The position numbers were made by a program, and so were the translations under genes. The notes beneath the pieces were generated by a model. The model searched no databases. It had not been told where the DNA came from and worked only from the letters and a program-made list of their open reading frames with translations. A stretch of 64,000 nucleotides of DNA from Thuidium tamariscinum (taxonomy: Eukaryota > Streptophyta > Bryopsida > Hypnales > Thuidiaceae): contig OZ019759.1 of NCBI GenBank assembly GCA_947034885.2, positions 3,288,501-3,352,500 of the forward strand, read 5' to 3'. This document shows, piece after piece, positions 45,801 through 58,439 of the stretch; positions within the stretch are counted from its first letter, which is position 1; each line of letters starts with the position of its first letter.

Positions 45801-48366
45801 ACTTAGTTCTACTGCATTCTTATAATACTGTCTCCACTTCGCCATGCTTCATAGCGACAGCGGTAGCACCGTACTTCATAGTAATCTTGAAATAATGCTT
45901 AAACTTTCAATAGAATCAACAAAGTGAGCACGAGATTAGCATTTCGAATTCCAGAAGCTACCTACATGCTACTCAGCCTCTGATATGGTGCCAGGCCGAT
46001 GAATGCCTCCATCACTGGAATCCAGCTTCTATGAATTAATTGAGACTGCGCTCCAACAATTCACTACGCTTCACTTTCTGAAGACAACACACTTCACTTT
46101 ACTGTACTCACAACAATTTTCTAAGTGTAACACTGTGTCACTGTCCTACATGTGTACACAACGATAGTGCCATACTACAGCCGTTGACTTACAATCGGTC
46201 TTTAGCATGCTTACAAACTATGCCACGTGCAACAAACACTACAAAGAAGCAAACTTCGAACATGAAGTAACGAGCCCCGACATTTCAGTCACTAGTATAT
46301 GATACGCACACATGAGGCTTGCGGTTCCTACCCTGCTATTTATGAGAAACACTGTTTCGGCAAACTTAGACAATATTATATGACTAAAGTACAATGATCT
46401 CGGTTCCATGGCAATTCAAACAGATTGGTACGAAAAAATGTACCTCCAAGTGCTTCGCCAACGTCTGCCCGCTATGGAATAGAATTGCAGTTTGAATTCT
46501 GGTTTCACGTTCAGAATTCCATATTGCACTACTTGAAAGAAGTTGTAGAGGCTTCCGCTTACTTCATCTGTCTTCCAAGAACAATCTGGAAATCACCCTT
46601 TCACTTTCCCTAGTATATATAGTGCACTCTTCAACAAACCAATGTTAACGCTGTCAACATTATAGACGCTTCTAATTAAAGAACATTACAAGAACACAGT
46701 CCGACCGTGCCTTGCAAACAAGTAAGCATTGGTTACTCCTGTCCACACTTAGACATGACTAATTCAAATATCTTGAAGTAGTACAGAACAGTGCAATTAC
46801 TCTATGGCATGATAGCATCATTTCAACTATTCCTAATTTCTTGCTTGCACTACAATGCATTGCCATAGTATGTCCTCTCATGACATTGCATATACAAAAC
46901 TGACCTTCCAATACGGCTGGTAGTATAAGGTCATTACAAAGAACTACCGCTAGAGCCTACCACCTCACAAAATAGTGCTTACAAAAAAAGGTTGCCACCC
47001 TTGTGCACTTCAGTTCCTACTGAGTACGCATATAAAGAACAGACAACTCTGTAGTTCTTTGAAGTTCACATGCAACTTTGACATGACTACTGCAAAGCCT
47101 CATCAGTTCCTTGTCTTGTAAGTCTTACAAAACACATGTAGCTCACACGTATGATGTTCGGAGGTCCATGTCCTTTGACAATAAAAACTCTTTCTCAAAA
47201 TTGGTTCCCACCTGCCATTACAATGCAGCCTATTCACGTCAGAGAATTCCGCATTTGACATCTGTTGTACGCTTCCAACAATTTCAACTTCATCTTCACA
47301 TTCAACTCCAAATATCCACATGCAAAGTCCAAGGAGAAACTCACACTTTTCATTTCATTTACCTCCTAGCTCCTGCTAGTACACTGTTCACTTCCCTCTC
47401 TACAACATGGGCACCACTTCGTTAGTGCATGGTAAACAGTTCTCCTCTGTTCACTTTCATTGCAAACCTACTTCACAACTTCACAATACTGAACCTGTGT
47501 TCAGGATTCCCTTCAGTTCTACATGCACACAGTTGAACCCAAGGATTTGTACTACTTCTATACAATGATGATGGCCACTGCCATACCATTCACAAGTGCA
47601 GGCACCAACACTACTAATTGAACGCTGCAAAATTCTCCAATTTTGCAATGAGGACTTCTTGTAGAGCAAACGTCTACTATGAAAGCTTTCAATTCCTGTG
47701 TGCAAGGCATATGACATACGGAGGTAGTTCATGTTCATGATGGAAATAACAATTTTGCAGCTATGTCTTTCATGAACGTCATCCCTGGCAAACTCAGAAT
47801 CATACCTTCAATGCCTTGCCGTCCACTTTCAATTGGGAAGGTTTCCTATTCTTACGGAAAAGTTTATTACCCTTCCCTGAAATGCCCTTTCCTGAAGCTT
47901 CCTCCTGCGCTGCTCCTTCATCCAGTAGCACAGGGCTATCTACGGAGTGCAAGCCGACCTTCTGTCGCTTTGCTCTCTGTTGTCTGGTTCCTTCTGTATT
48001 TCTTCACCACTACCGCCAACCTACAAATCATAATTCCAAACTTCTTATCTAAACTTCGTGCAATACTCTTCTTCCACTGATAGCACTACATTCCGTCATT
48101 TTCACTTTAGCGCTTTACTTGTAAGAGAAATCAAGCATTCCAGAACTGGTTTTGTATGCTAGGAATGACTAAGTGCTTCATCATAATTTCTTAAAGATCA
48201 GCAATGCTTTTGACCTTTTCTGTGCAAAGCATGTTATCCAATCCAATAAAACATGATGACAGAAACATTTAAGAACTTCAGAATTCAGTGACAGTCACTA
48301 GTGCCTTCGAAATGCTAGGACTTAATATACATGAACTTCAGAAGCACAGAAGCTCCACTGTGGTCA

Positions 48367-51300
48367 TTAAAGCTTTACCTCCTTGCCTTGACCCGAACTT
48401 TCTTTTGCTGAACGTTTACTTCCTTTGCTCTGCTCTACTGCAGGTAGTGCACTGCTGCTCAGTGCAGCTCCAGTGGACTTCATTGCTGTGGTGTTTGGCA
48501 TTGCCGCCTTACTGAGTGGGTTCTTCCCATTCATGGCATTCAACTTCTTTGTCGCTTGCTTGCCCACACATTTAGTCTCCGTCTCCACAACATTCACAGG
48601 ATGCGATTGTAGCGAAGTGTCTTCGTCAACATCTACATCCTCATCCGATTCGCTGTCGTCGTCTTCATTAGACTCTGACTTATCACTATCAGAATCAGTG
48701 TCACTGATTTCCAATTGCTCGTTTCCTGCAGCTTCTTCTGGTGGTTCCTTCTCCTTGTCAACCGCCACCACCAGTAATTCCTCTCGCATCTCACCATCTA
48801 TGCTTTCGGTTTTTGGGAAATCCAAAGCTTCTTGCTCATTCCACGTCTTACTCCACTCTTTGAGTTCCGGCTCCCACTTCTTGGTAAACGCTTCCAACAA
48901 CAACAAGCGCATCTCAAAGTCCTTTGTAGCTTGGGTGGCTGCATTGCTAGCATTCGCTAGTTTGCGTTGCCTTCTCCTCTCAGCTTGGGCCTCCTGCACC
49001 ACTGCCCACTCTTTCTGGAATTCCTTGTCAAATTCAGTTGGGTAAGGCTCACGGCCCATATCCAAAGTCTGCATTCAACAGCAGTACATGGATGTCAGAA
49101 TTGGACAGAACTTCTCTACTATTTGATTCTGTATAGAAAAGGATAAATTGCCCTCAAATGCTTCGCTTCCATGTACAACTTCAACGCTAACATGATGTAC
49201 TAAAGCAAGAGTTATATGCTGCTCTACTATCTACAGATGTGTTCCATGAACCTGGCATCTGAAATTGCCTAGTGTAACATTAGGAAGTGAAGAAAGCAAC
49301 GTCCACATCAAACTATGCTTGAAAACCCTTTTGCAAACACGGTTGTAGTTGTTCAAAAACAGTTTCTTACCATTCTGCTAAGTACAGTACGCTCCACTGC
49401 CTTCTTTGAGGTATTCTTGGATCCACGACCTCTAGCTATTGCTGCCATTTTCTGTGACTTCTCTTGTGACTCTGTAGTTTTCCTTATGTCCTGCAAGGCC
49501 TTCCAATAAATTTCATCAACATCTGAAGGTCTCGCCGCATTCCCATCAATCAATTGGTTAAGAGAGTAACGAAATTGAATGAGGGCTGCTCCAGCCGCTT
49601 TCCTCAAATACTTCTCACTCAGAGTAGTGTTGTCCCCATGGAAATGGTAGTCGTGATTGATGCGATCACGTAGTCATTGTCGAGCTTCCTTCCTCTACCC
49701 ATCTCAGCCCTTAGTTGGGTCCAAATCCTTGACAAAGGAGACAATGTCCCCGTGCAGAAGAGTAGCCATTTCCCCTTGCGGGCACCCCAAGGAGTCTACT
49801 TTAAGCGGACGCTTGCTGGGCACTTCGGATCTCACCTTGTTTTGTATAACTGTCGAAGAAGACAGAGGGGGACTCAAGGCTCTCGTAGCAACACGTCCAT
49901 AAAGGTTTGGCCCACTTGCTCCTAACTCCTGTGCATATACATTTGGAGCATGCTGCGGCACTTCAGGGAATCTGCCCTCTTCATACAATCAGCGACTATC
50001 ATATTCCCTTCCCCCTCGTTGGAAGTCCTGATCAAAGCCATCGTAATAAGGGTCTAGTACAGCAGGACAGAAAATCAAATAACAATGTGTTCAGAGAAGC
50101 ATCCATGACTACGGAGCACTCGCAATACAAGGCCATAGTGACATCCCCATTCACCATATTCATTTTACATTCTTCACTGAGGAGAAATGTGCATGCAGTC
50201 ATTGACAATTCTAGAGTGCACCTGCAGCTACCAAGCACTGTCATGTACACTTCAATCTACTAAGCTTCCCATATCTTCTTGACACCAGCATTGTTCACTT
50301 TGCTACACCCATATGCGTACTTCCAAATATTGATTGTGAACGCTTCTTTCTCTCAACAAGAAGCACTACAGAGTCCTACACGTCTAATGTGGTATTTCTC
50401 ATTCTCTAAAGACTTGTATAGACAAAAGGACTTGAAGACCGAGTCACGGAAAGAAGAAAATGACTACAGTAGAATACCTCGGTGGTGCTGGAAATGCATG
50501 CGTCCCTCATATTGTCCCCCTCGTCCTCCATAATCGGCACCACGTCCGGCATAGTCCCTCCCAAGTCCATATGGAACTGGTGACCAAGGTGTCCTTGACG
50601 AACCTCTGTAGGGAGCACTGTAGCTCTGTCCTTGTCCCGCAGGGACATCAGATGCCCAAGATGAGACATGACTGCGTTCAGGATGTTGAACAGGGTACCC
50701 AGATTCATCTGGACGTTGCGGGAAGTTCATTTCCCGTCTCTGCAAAGGCAATGGCATGTCACGCAAATCCTCCTCAATACTTGAAGATCGGTGTTGTTCA
50801 GAAGTTGAGTGAGGTTGCATTTGTGTATCACAGTTCTTGGGTGCGTTGCCTACTGAGTCTTCACGGTCAGCGTTGACGTCGGCTGCGAAGGACGCTTGTT
50901 TCTCCGTGGTCGGAGCCTTCTTCTTCATTCCCTTATTCATGGCTTGTTTTTTCGCTCTCCCTAGCCACGAACGAAACTGCTCGTCACTCTGATTTGCAAG
51001 GTAAGCACATGAGGTGAGAACTACTTCACTTATGAAAACAGTAGAGCACAAATGATAACAGAACATTGAAAAGGATTTCAAAGTACATGTAGACTACAAC
51101 TCAAGATCTTCATTTCCTGAAGTATGCACTACAGATTTGCCAAGAACTTGCATGCATCCTCAGTGTCCAAAAAATTCCAGAGGACAACACTATTAGAACA
51201 TGAACGCATTTTCGGCAGTCAACTTCTTTAGAGGCCTCGCATAGTACCTATTCTCCTTAGTGAAGACCTGCAAAACACTACGCGCTTCTACTCTGCACGG

Positions 51301-53835
51301 GCAGGCATTTCGAAGGTAAAATGACAGCAAACAGGAAGTTGAAATGGATGTCAGTAAATGGCCCCCTCCCAACAGCAACACTCCTAGCATGCGTCGTACA
51401 TTGACAACTAATTCCTGTCCTTGAATTTCAGTGTCACATTCATTAGTTTGCTTCATAGAATGAGAGAAAAGTGTACTGTCGTCGAATTCAACGTTTCCAA
51501 CGTCACTGTACAGTGCTGAACACTTCTTTGTCATTGAAGTGAACTACTAATACAAGCGGATATGATAACGTTGTTTGGTAAGAGAAGCGGAAGAAGCTGA
51601 ACGTGTGCATCATCGACAATGAGGAAGCTCACTGTGAACAGAAACTCAGAGATTGACATAGACTTTGACGAGCAATCGCAGTGGAACGGACAGCTTCATT
51701 GCAATTCCTGTATCAAACATCGCTGACTTCTGTTCAGACAAACAGAAAGCCTACCTGCGTTAAATTACGTCAACACACTATACATTTGTCAATACCTAGA
51801 GAATGACAACCCCGTCCTCACACCTTGCACATCAGGAATTGTATTGTTGCATAATGACGAGGACTTTGCCACAGATTCTCTTAGCGAACAGAATGTTAGT
51901 CAAGCACAGTTGAAGTCTTCCTTAAAAGCCTATAGCCATTGTTGCGTCGTCTAGGAAATGCTTGAACTACATTCAAGTACGGTGAGGATATTTGCTGTAC
52001 TTTGTTACAAAGGAAGGACATCAGAAGCAGTCCGAACATGCTAGAACTCATAACAGAAGAGAAGCTTCCACACAAGGGTTGTGAAGTCCGCTTGCATGGA
52101 AGTGCACAAGTCTTCCTATTCAGTGCTCTGAGGAGCAGGTTCTGGCAACGACGACATGCTTCTAGCGAATGCGAAGTGGAAAACCGGTGGACAGCCCAAG
52201 CAAGCGATCTGGAATTCCTTATCCAACGCTGAAGTGAGGAAGCGTGAACTGCACATACCTGGAGTACGAAGTAGTGCCTTCACAGAGCTTTGAGAATCCA
52301 GTAGACGTGGGTGCAAATTAGCAGCCCCGCCGAGGAAAGCGCAGATGACAACTCCACGAAACTGTATGCAGAAGGAGAGTCCACGAAGTCTCCCTTGCAA
52401 ACAAACCCTAGTGAGGAGAGAGAAGTTCTTGTACCCTCGGAAAGAAAACTGGAAAGCAAACACTCATTAGAGGACCTCAGGCACTGCAGCATGTGAAGCC
52501 TGTGTTTACACCAATTTTGACGGAGTATTACAAAGGCAACCGGGCTTAAATGACATTATGCAAACCCTACGCTAGTGCGCTCTGAATTCTGTCATCGCCA
52601 TTCAATCATCGTCCAGCTATACCAATGTACATTGAATCCACCCATTGTCCAGGTCGAATGACTCTGACATTCCGAAGACATTTCGTAGCAACATTAGTGA
52701 AGGCGAATTCCACAAAACAGAAGCATGCGAGGGGAGAGCAATGAACATGAGGAGAAACTAACCACAAAGGCGGACAGTACGACAACAAGGAAGAAGGCAG
52801 TAGCTCAAAATAGAACGGAGACGTTCTAATTGAACGCACAAGTTCCTCCCCTATTTGTGCAGAGGTGCACTTTGAAGCAGTACGCAGGAGTCCCCGATCG
52901 TGGACTTCGTTTGTTTGCAGTGATTGCCTTGCTTAATGGAAGTCGTACATGTTGTGTGCATTCGAGGAGTACTGATTCAGTCGTCTTCCAAAGAAGCAAC
53001 AGCCTCAATTCCAAAACCCAAAGCGACTGTACAAGATTCAGGACACATATGAAAGTAACAAAGACGGTGATGGCGCCGCCGAACAGACACTAATGCGAAG
53101 ATGACGGCTTTACTGAACGTTTCGGGCAAGAGGAATTATAAAACCCTAATGGACATCGGAGTCCCAGCATGTGGCTGCCGTGTTCATGAACGACACGCCC
53201 TATTGTCTTCCGGTGTGACCGCCACAAGTGTAACCTACAACCGCGACTAGGTTCCTAATTGAAGTGCACAATAGACATGTACGACCAGAAATACAGCCCC
53301 TCATTTGAGGCATTAACTTGGAACACGTGGACGGGTCTTCGAAGCTCTATCATGGACTGAGAAAAATGGTGCACTAAGGGAGGAAGGCACGCAATTCTGC
53401 CCGCCGCCAACAGTAACTCCAAAACATAATTCAGCCGATGACAAGAAAACACAAGAGAAGAACATGTACAAGAGCTCTTGCACAATACATGCAGAGGTGC
53501 TGCAGTCTTACCCGTTTTTGGTGTCGATCAGCAGGTGCAGGAAGAGGGAAGGTAACTTGCGCTTGCGTTCTCTGCCTTGCACTCCTCCGAACAGTCACTG
53601 CAGTTGCAATCCGCACGACCTTCTTCCGACGCAGTGCCTTCGAAACGAGAGCAGGCACTCCAGCACTTGCGTCCCCCGCAAAGGCGGACCTCAAAGCAGC
53701 CGCTTCACTCAGACCTGCAGCTATTAAGTTGCGTTCAACAGCATCGTGTAAGCACTTCTTCCTTCTGTTGCGTTCCTCTTCGTATTCCGTTATCTCTAAG
53801 CTCAAGTGGACATTGTTTGGTAATGAATTTTCCAT
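48367..53835 (-). pseudogene. CACTA accessory gene (TNPA/Ptta-like position), four stops in one exon
   Basis: I infer exons 53835-53512, 50988-50478, 50053-49371 and 49068-48367. All donors and acceptors are GT/AG and the lengths keep phase, giving 740 codons. Exon 1 (MENSLPNNVH) is Ala/Arg-rich. Exon 2 is Ser/Gly/Arg-rich (GRGADYGGRGGQYEGR). Exon 3 contains HDYHFHGDNTTLSEKYLRKAA and an IRKTTESQEKSQKMAA helix, reminiscent of the plant Ptta/En/Spm transposase family (PF03004). Exon 4 is acidic (SDTDSDSDKSESNEDDDSES). Exon 3 has stops at 49991-49989, 49706-49704, 49697-49695 and 49676-49674 (TGA, TAG or TGA), each one C-to-T step from CGA or CAG. Its place beside TNP2 suggests the second CACTA protein, which in En/Spm binds the element ends. 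The family match is tentative. Confidence 0.55.
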
Positions 53836-55255
53836 GCTTGACGGCTAGAACGAGTGATAGCGAATGTAGGTGTAAAACAGTTGGGACATAGAAATCTCTT
53901 CAATAAAGAAATGCATTCAAAAGTACTGATCGTAACTTCAGGTAAGCATCGCCACGTGTCAGTGCGCGACTTACACATGTTGTGAACAAACAGTGCTGTG
54001 GAGCTGGTAGTTGAGCTTCTTCTAAGTGAGGTTTGAAATTCTTAAGGTTATATTTGTCTTCATTTTCCAGAGCATTTGTCAGTGTGCGAGAACATGTACA
54101 AGTAGTCAGTGATCGTGAAATTGGCAGAATTCATAGATGCTGTCATTAGAAGTAGGAACCATCCGTGTACAAAGAGAGACGTCCCTCATTATTCGTCATT
54201 AATTTTCACAGGGTAGGTGGTATGCTGTCTTTCAAAAGAGAGACGTCACTTACTGTGAATTTGGATACAAGAAATTCGCCAGTGGTAGACGTAAGTGAAG
54301 AATAGAAATTGATGTGCTCCTCAGCTGTCAGGTCATGAACGAACATCCTACAAAGTGCATGTGTCAAAATTTTGAGCTAAAATTGGACGAAGCATTTCTC
54401 TTTAAAGTGCTAGAAATTGTCCATACCTGTGCATTATTTCAGAGGACTCAAAAATTGGAGGGGGGTTTGGAACGGAAGAGGTGGCATTAATGAAGGTGCA
54501 GAATTTGTACGCCTCAACCAGTGACATGTATTGACAAACTGATTTGAACAATACACAGTGCCTCATCCTGGTAGAGAGGGGAGTGCTTCAAGTGGAATAA
54601 AATTGGATTCCCTAGCATTTCATTGGACACGAGTCAGTTTTCAATGTGTGAGCACTATAAAACGGGAAGAAATAGAACCCAAATATGAACCCCTAAACGT
54701 CACACACATTGTAACTGTCAAGAGTGGACCATTTTAAAAGAAGGAACTGAACTTACATATCACTGAATTATTGCATCCTTGATCATACCCATCGCTAGTG
54801 ACCGACCTCATGAATGTAGTCATTTATTAAGGGACAACATACTTTTAGGATGCGATGATTAGAATGTTGGAAGAAGCAGCTTGTCCAGCCTAAATCAACA
54901 GTGAGGAAAACATCCCCTTTCACGCGTGAAGGCTCATGCAGAGTTCCTCAGAATTGTGGAACTGAACGTAGAAGACGTGAGAATTCATTTTCATTTCTCC
55001 TGACTTAGTAAATGATGAGCATTTTTTTGGAGGAACAATTGGTAGGACCTTCTGCATAAGAATGTGATGATGTCTAGTTCAGAACTCTTAGAAGTGAACT
55101 TCCAATGTAGTAGAAGTTGTCCCTGAAATGACATGAGTAAATCATTGTAGCATGTGTACTACATTTGAAGTGGAGGCAATTGTCTGGAGTGTTAAAGAAT
55201 GACAGGTTTTGGAAGTGAACATCGTCATGCGATATTCAGAATTTTCTGTTGCAGT

Positions 55256-55588
55256 CACTAGAAGAAAACTATGTTGGAATCCACTAAATCATGTTAGAAA
55301 CTATGTGAAAACCGATAAAAGCATACCACATGAGTTTTGTTGAAAACCGCGTTCAAAATGCTCAATTCTGCGAAGGACGACGTTTTTGTGTTTGATTTCT
55401 GCAGAATTCTGCGTTGGATTGTTTGTTGGGTTTTGACTCTGCAGAATGATACCGCTAGAATGCAGTCCAGTGCAGAATTTTGCATTTTCAACGCGGTTCT
55501 CAACTAAAGTAAACCTAATATGGTTTTTCTGGTTTCAACAGAGTTTCGAATATGATTTAGTAGTTTCCAACATAGATTTCTTCTAGAT
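55256..55588. mobile_element. CACTA-derived MITE, 333 bp
   Basis: The left end CACTAGAAGAAAACTATGTT matches the inverted right end at about 21 of 24 positions. The very tip of the right end has decayed (ATCTAG instead of CACTAG). Internal TTCTGCAGAATTCTGCG and AACGCGGTTCTCAAC phrases link it to the element at 35881. Confidence 0.75.
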
Positions 55589-57188
55589 ACTGAGTACAGG
55601 AAGAAGATATGAACTACGATAGCAGAACAGCTTCTCACTACTTGTGAGCGCACAAATGTTCCGTGAAATTCAACAGTTTATGCTCATGCAAAATATATAG
55701 TAGGTTACCTTCTCTACTATAATGTGTAAGGTAGAAGCATGTCTTGACATGTGCCAATCCAAATCCAAGTTTGTAGTACATGTATTTTCACGAAAGTGTG
55801 CGTATTAGTATAGTGTGCTTGTCAAATGTGGAAGTGGAACTACATGGCATATGTTCCGCAGCACTGTAAATGGAAGTAGGAGTCGAAGAGTGAAGAAGCA
55901 GTTCTTTGTGTCCTCGGAAGCACAGGAGTTCACATATTGGCAGTGCTATGCAGTATGCACTTGCTTGTGGCCTTGCAAGACTCATAGTAATTACATTTCA
56001 TGTTCTGAAAGAAGTGAGCTTTCTACAGTGGCCACTGTTGTAGAACTTGCACGTCGAGAGAAATGTAGGTTTGGGCTTCCAATACAGCACATGTATTGTT
56101 TGTAGTGTAGCTTCAATGATCAGTTCGAGCTGGTTGTAAGTGAAGAAGTTAGATATGTGCATGAACGAGTTCAGTTATTTCGAAATTCAAGAAGTTGGTG
56201 GCAGTAGTGAAGTGGGTTTGAAGTATTTCCATTTCTCTGCAGGAGAATAGAACATGAAAGAGAAAGAGTGATTCGTTTCGAATCCGCACGACTGATATCT
56301 AGTAAGACCTTCCGTTCATGTCAATAGAAGGCTCAGCAGTATATATTCGAAGTGAGTGGAAGTGCTCAAGTACGCAGGTGCAGTAGAGAATTGAAACCAT
56401 TTTAGTGATATTAAAAGAGAAACACGAATGTGGCCAAAAGTCTATGAAGAACATTTTCAATGGTTTTCATATATGTCTAGTTAGGTGAAAATGGAGAGAG
56501 CATGAAGCGCTAGCATTTTCCCATGCTATTGAACGTATTCACGGAAATAGGAGCAAGAAGTCTATAGTGGACAGTGGACACTGTTTCAGCATTGCTGTTG
56601 AGAAAATGAAGTGACTGAGTACTTCGCAATGTCAGGAGAGAGAAGGAGTTCAAAACGTGTAGAACTAGAAGACACGATGCTTTCTTGCAAAGCACATGTT
56701 GAAATTTCAGGCATTCTAATACATTGAATGACATGTTCAAGGGGGAGTCCTGTAAAATTTACCAGCATTGGTAGTTCTCGGTTAGGGTACACTGTGTGCA
56801 AGTCGATCATGAGCAGTACAACGCAAGTGCTGTTTACTTTCGTTTTCGGAAAGATGAATAGATATACATGTTTATGTATATTAAACATGTGACACTGTAC
56901 TGACGCCATTGTCCTTCATGTTAAAAAGAGTGTACGAAGAAATAGCTCTTCTAGAATTTTGTGAAGTGTAGGACAAGTGGAGTGCATCAAGTTTGTGTTA
57001 GCGTGAATAGAATTTAATAGAAATGCTTCTTCAAGCAAACTCAGAGGTTCTGTGTAAGACACATAACCGAAAAACAGAAAGCCTTCTATTCTACAACGGT
57101 GTACATATGATGTTCAATAAGGTCGTAGGGGCACTTACTAGTTGGATGTTCCTGGTTCTCCAGTGGAATAGACACCGTTGACATATAT

Positions 57189-57659
57189 ATGGATGACAAG
57201 AAATGCAACAAAGCTAGCAGAACTTCGGAAGTGGTGGGAAAGTGGACTACGATTTCACGGGTTGTTTTAGATGATGAGGACTGCCTACCCGTGAAATGGG
57301 AGCAGCGCTTTAGCAACATAAACCAATCACAGGAGGTGAAAATGGGGCCACAGCAGTGGTCATGTGTCCCACATCCAACAGAAAGAAGCATTATGAAGCC
57401 GAAAATGAGTTTCGAACAAACAGAGGAATACCATCTGACTCAAGCAAGGGCTCATAGTGAGGATGAAACGCATTGCACGCAGGCAACGCGTAGTTCGGAA
57501 ATGGATTTCCAGAATGAATTGAAGAACGATCACACAATACTATCATCTAAGAAGAGAAAAGTGTCTTACGAACAGTTCCTGAATGTAGTGTATCCTCGGA
57601 AGGCTGGGAAGATTACAGACATAGAGGGTGACATCAAAGTAGGCGGTTCTGTGCAGTGA
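57189..57659 (+). CDS. Hypothetical charged ORF upstream of TNP2
   Basis: A 156-codon ORF starts MDDKKCNKASRTSEVVGKW and ends with a TGA at 57657. It is charged and has a KKRK cluster. No domain is recognised. It lies on the same strand as TNP2, 0.8 kb upstream, so it could be a 5' exon, a small accessory protein or chance. The adjacent triplets offer no convincing donor. Confidence 0.25.
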   Translation: MDDKKCNKASRTSEVVGKWTTISRVVLDDEDCLPVKWEQRFSNINQSQEVKMGPQQWSCVPHPTERSIMKPKMSFEQTEEYHLTQARAHSEDETHCTQATRSSEMDFQNELKNDHTILSSKKRKVSYEQFLNVVYPRKAGKITDIEGDIKVGGSVQ

Positions 57660-58439
57660 TTAGCACGACAACTTTGTTTCACAGAATGCAGTTTTCTATT
57701 TGCAGGCGTCGTCAAGGGAAAGTGGATTTCCGCCATGCAGTGAAGGGATTTCGATCTGTGTTGTGCGGAGAAGTAGTTCTTAGTACAACGTCATTACACA
57801 TCATGTTGAAAGCGGTTTTGGCGTGACAAGACTCTATAGAAAAGGAGGAAGTGCTACAGGTAGACAGCTGTGCTCATGTGTACATAGTATACAGCAAATA
57901 CGAAGGCAACAAGTGTCTTATTTTTTGTTTGAATTAGTCGAACACTGTCTAGGTGAGTGAAAGTACGCCTTCTATATTTCGTTGCGGAATGGTATGTTCG
58001 GCACATTGCAAATGTGAATTTTACATGTTACACGGCAGAAGTTAGCGTTTTTGCATTTGCATGAATGAAGTTTTCCTCAGAATTTGGGGTGAACATATTG
58101 GAAAGCTGAGTTTGAGGTCCTGCAAGTTCACTGTTCTGTTCATGAATGTGTTCACTGAACGATACTGCTTGACACATGTTTGTGTATTGTACAGGTCTAT
58201 ATGAATGATTCATAGTTGGGGAAGACGTACAAGGTGTTAGATGGCATTCTATGTGTATTAATGCGTCGAACTGTGATTGGAGGCGTGTCTTCAAATTCTA
58301 TTAGAGGAAGGTCTTCATGTCATCCGGAAGCTGAACTGTACAAGGGAACCTAGCATTTCTAAATCAGTGGAGTATCTTCTGTTTATGTTTATTGAATTCC
58401 TTTGAAGCTCTACTTTCGGGTTCACGAACAGCTTTCACA

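Larger units (their letters stand above)
36246..48366. other. Non-coding left arm of the CACTA region
   Basis: About 12 kb have no gene I can support on either strand. Short ORFs, for example 38464-38974 on the minus strand, have no recognisable motif. The base composition is often strand-biased: line 44161-44220 has 23 C against 3 G, and line 47881-47940 has 22 C against 11 G. Words such as ACTTC, TTCACT, TTCATG and CATTC recur throughout. Two hairpin MITEs (37096 and 39724) lie within it. Confidence 0.55.
53836..58439. other. Divergent intergenic region between the accessory gene and TNP2
   Basis: This 4.6-kb spacer would hold the promoters of both CACTA genes. Composition here is G-rich on the + strand (54001-54060: 15 G against 6 C; 56161-56220: 18 G against 5 C). 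It contains one MITE (55256-55588) and one short ORF (57189-57659). No promoter box is certain. Confidence 0.5.

Noticed and set aside
53438..53891. Plus-strand open frames over 53.4-53.9 kb
   Set aside because: They overlap the better-supported minus-strand exon (53835-53512), which has a good donor and fits the phase of the next exon.
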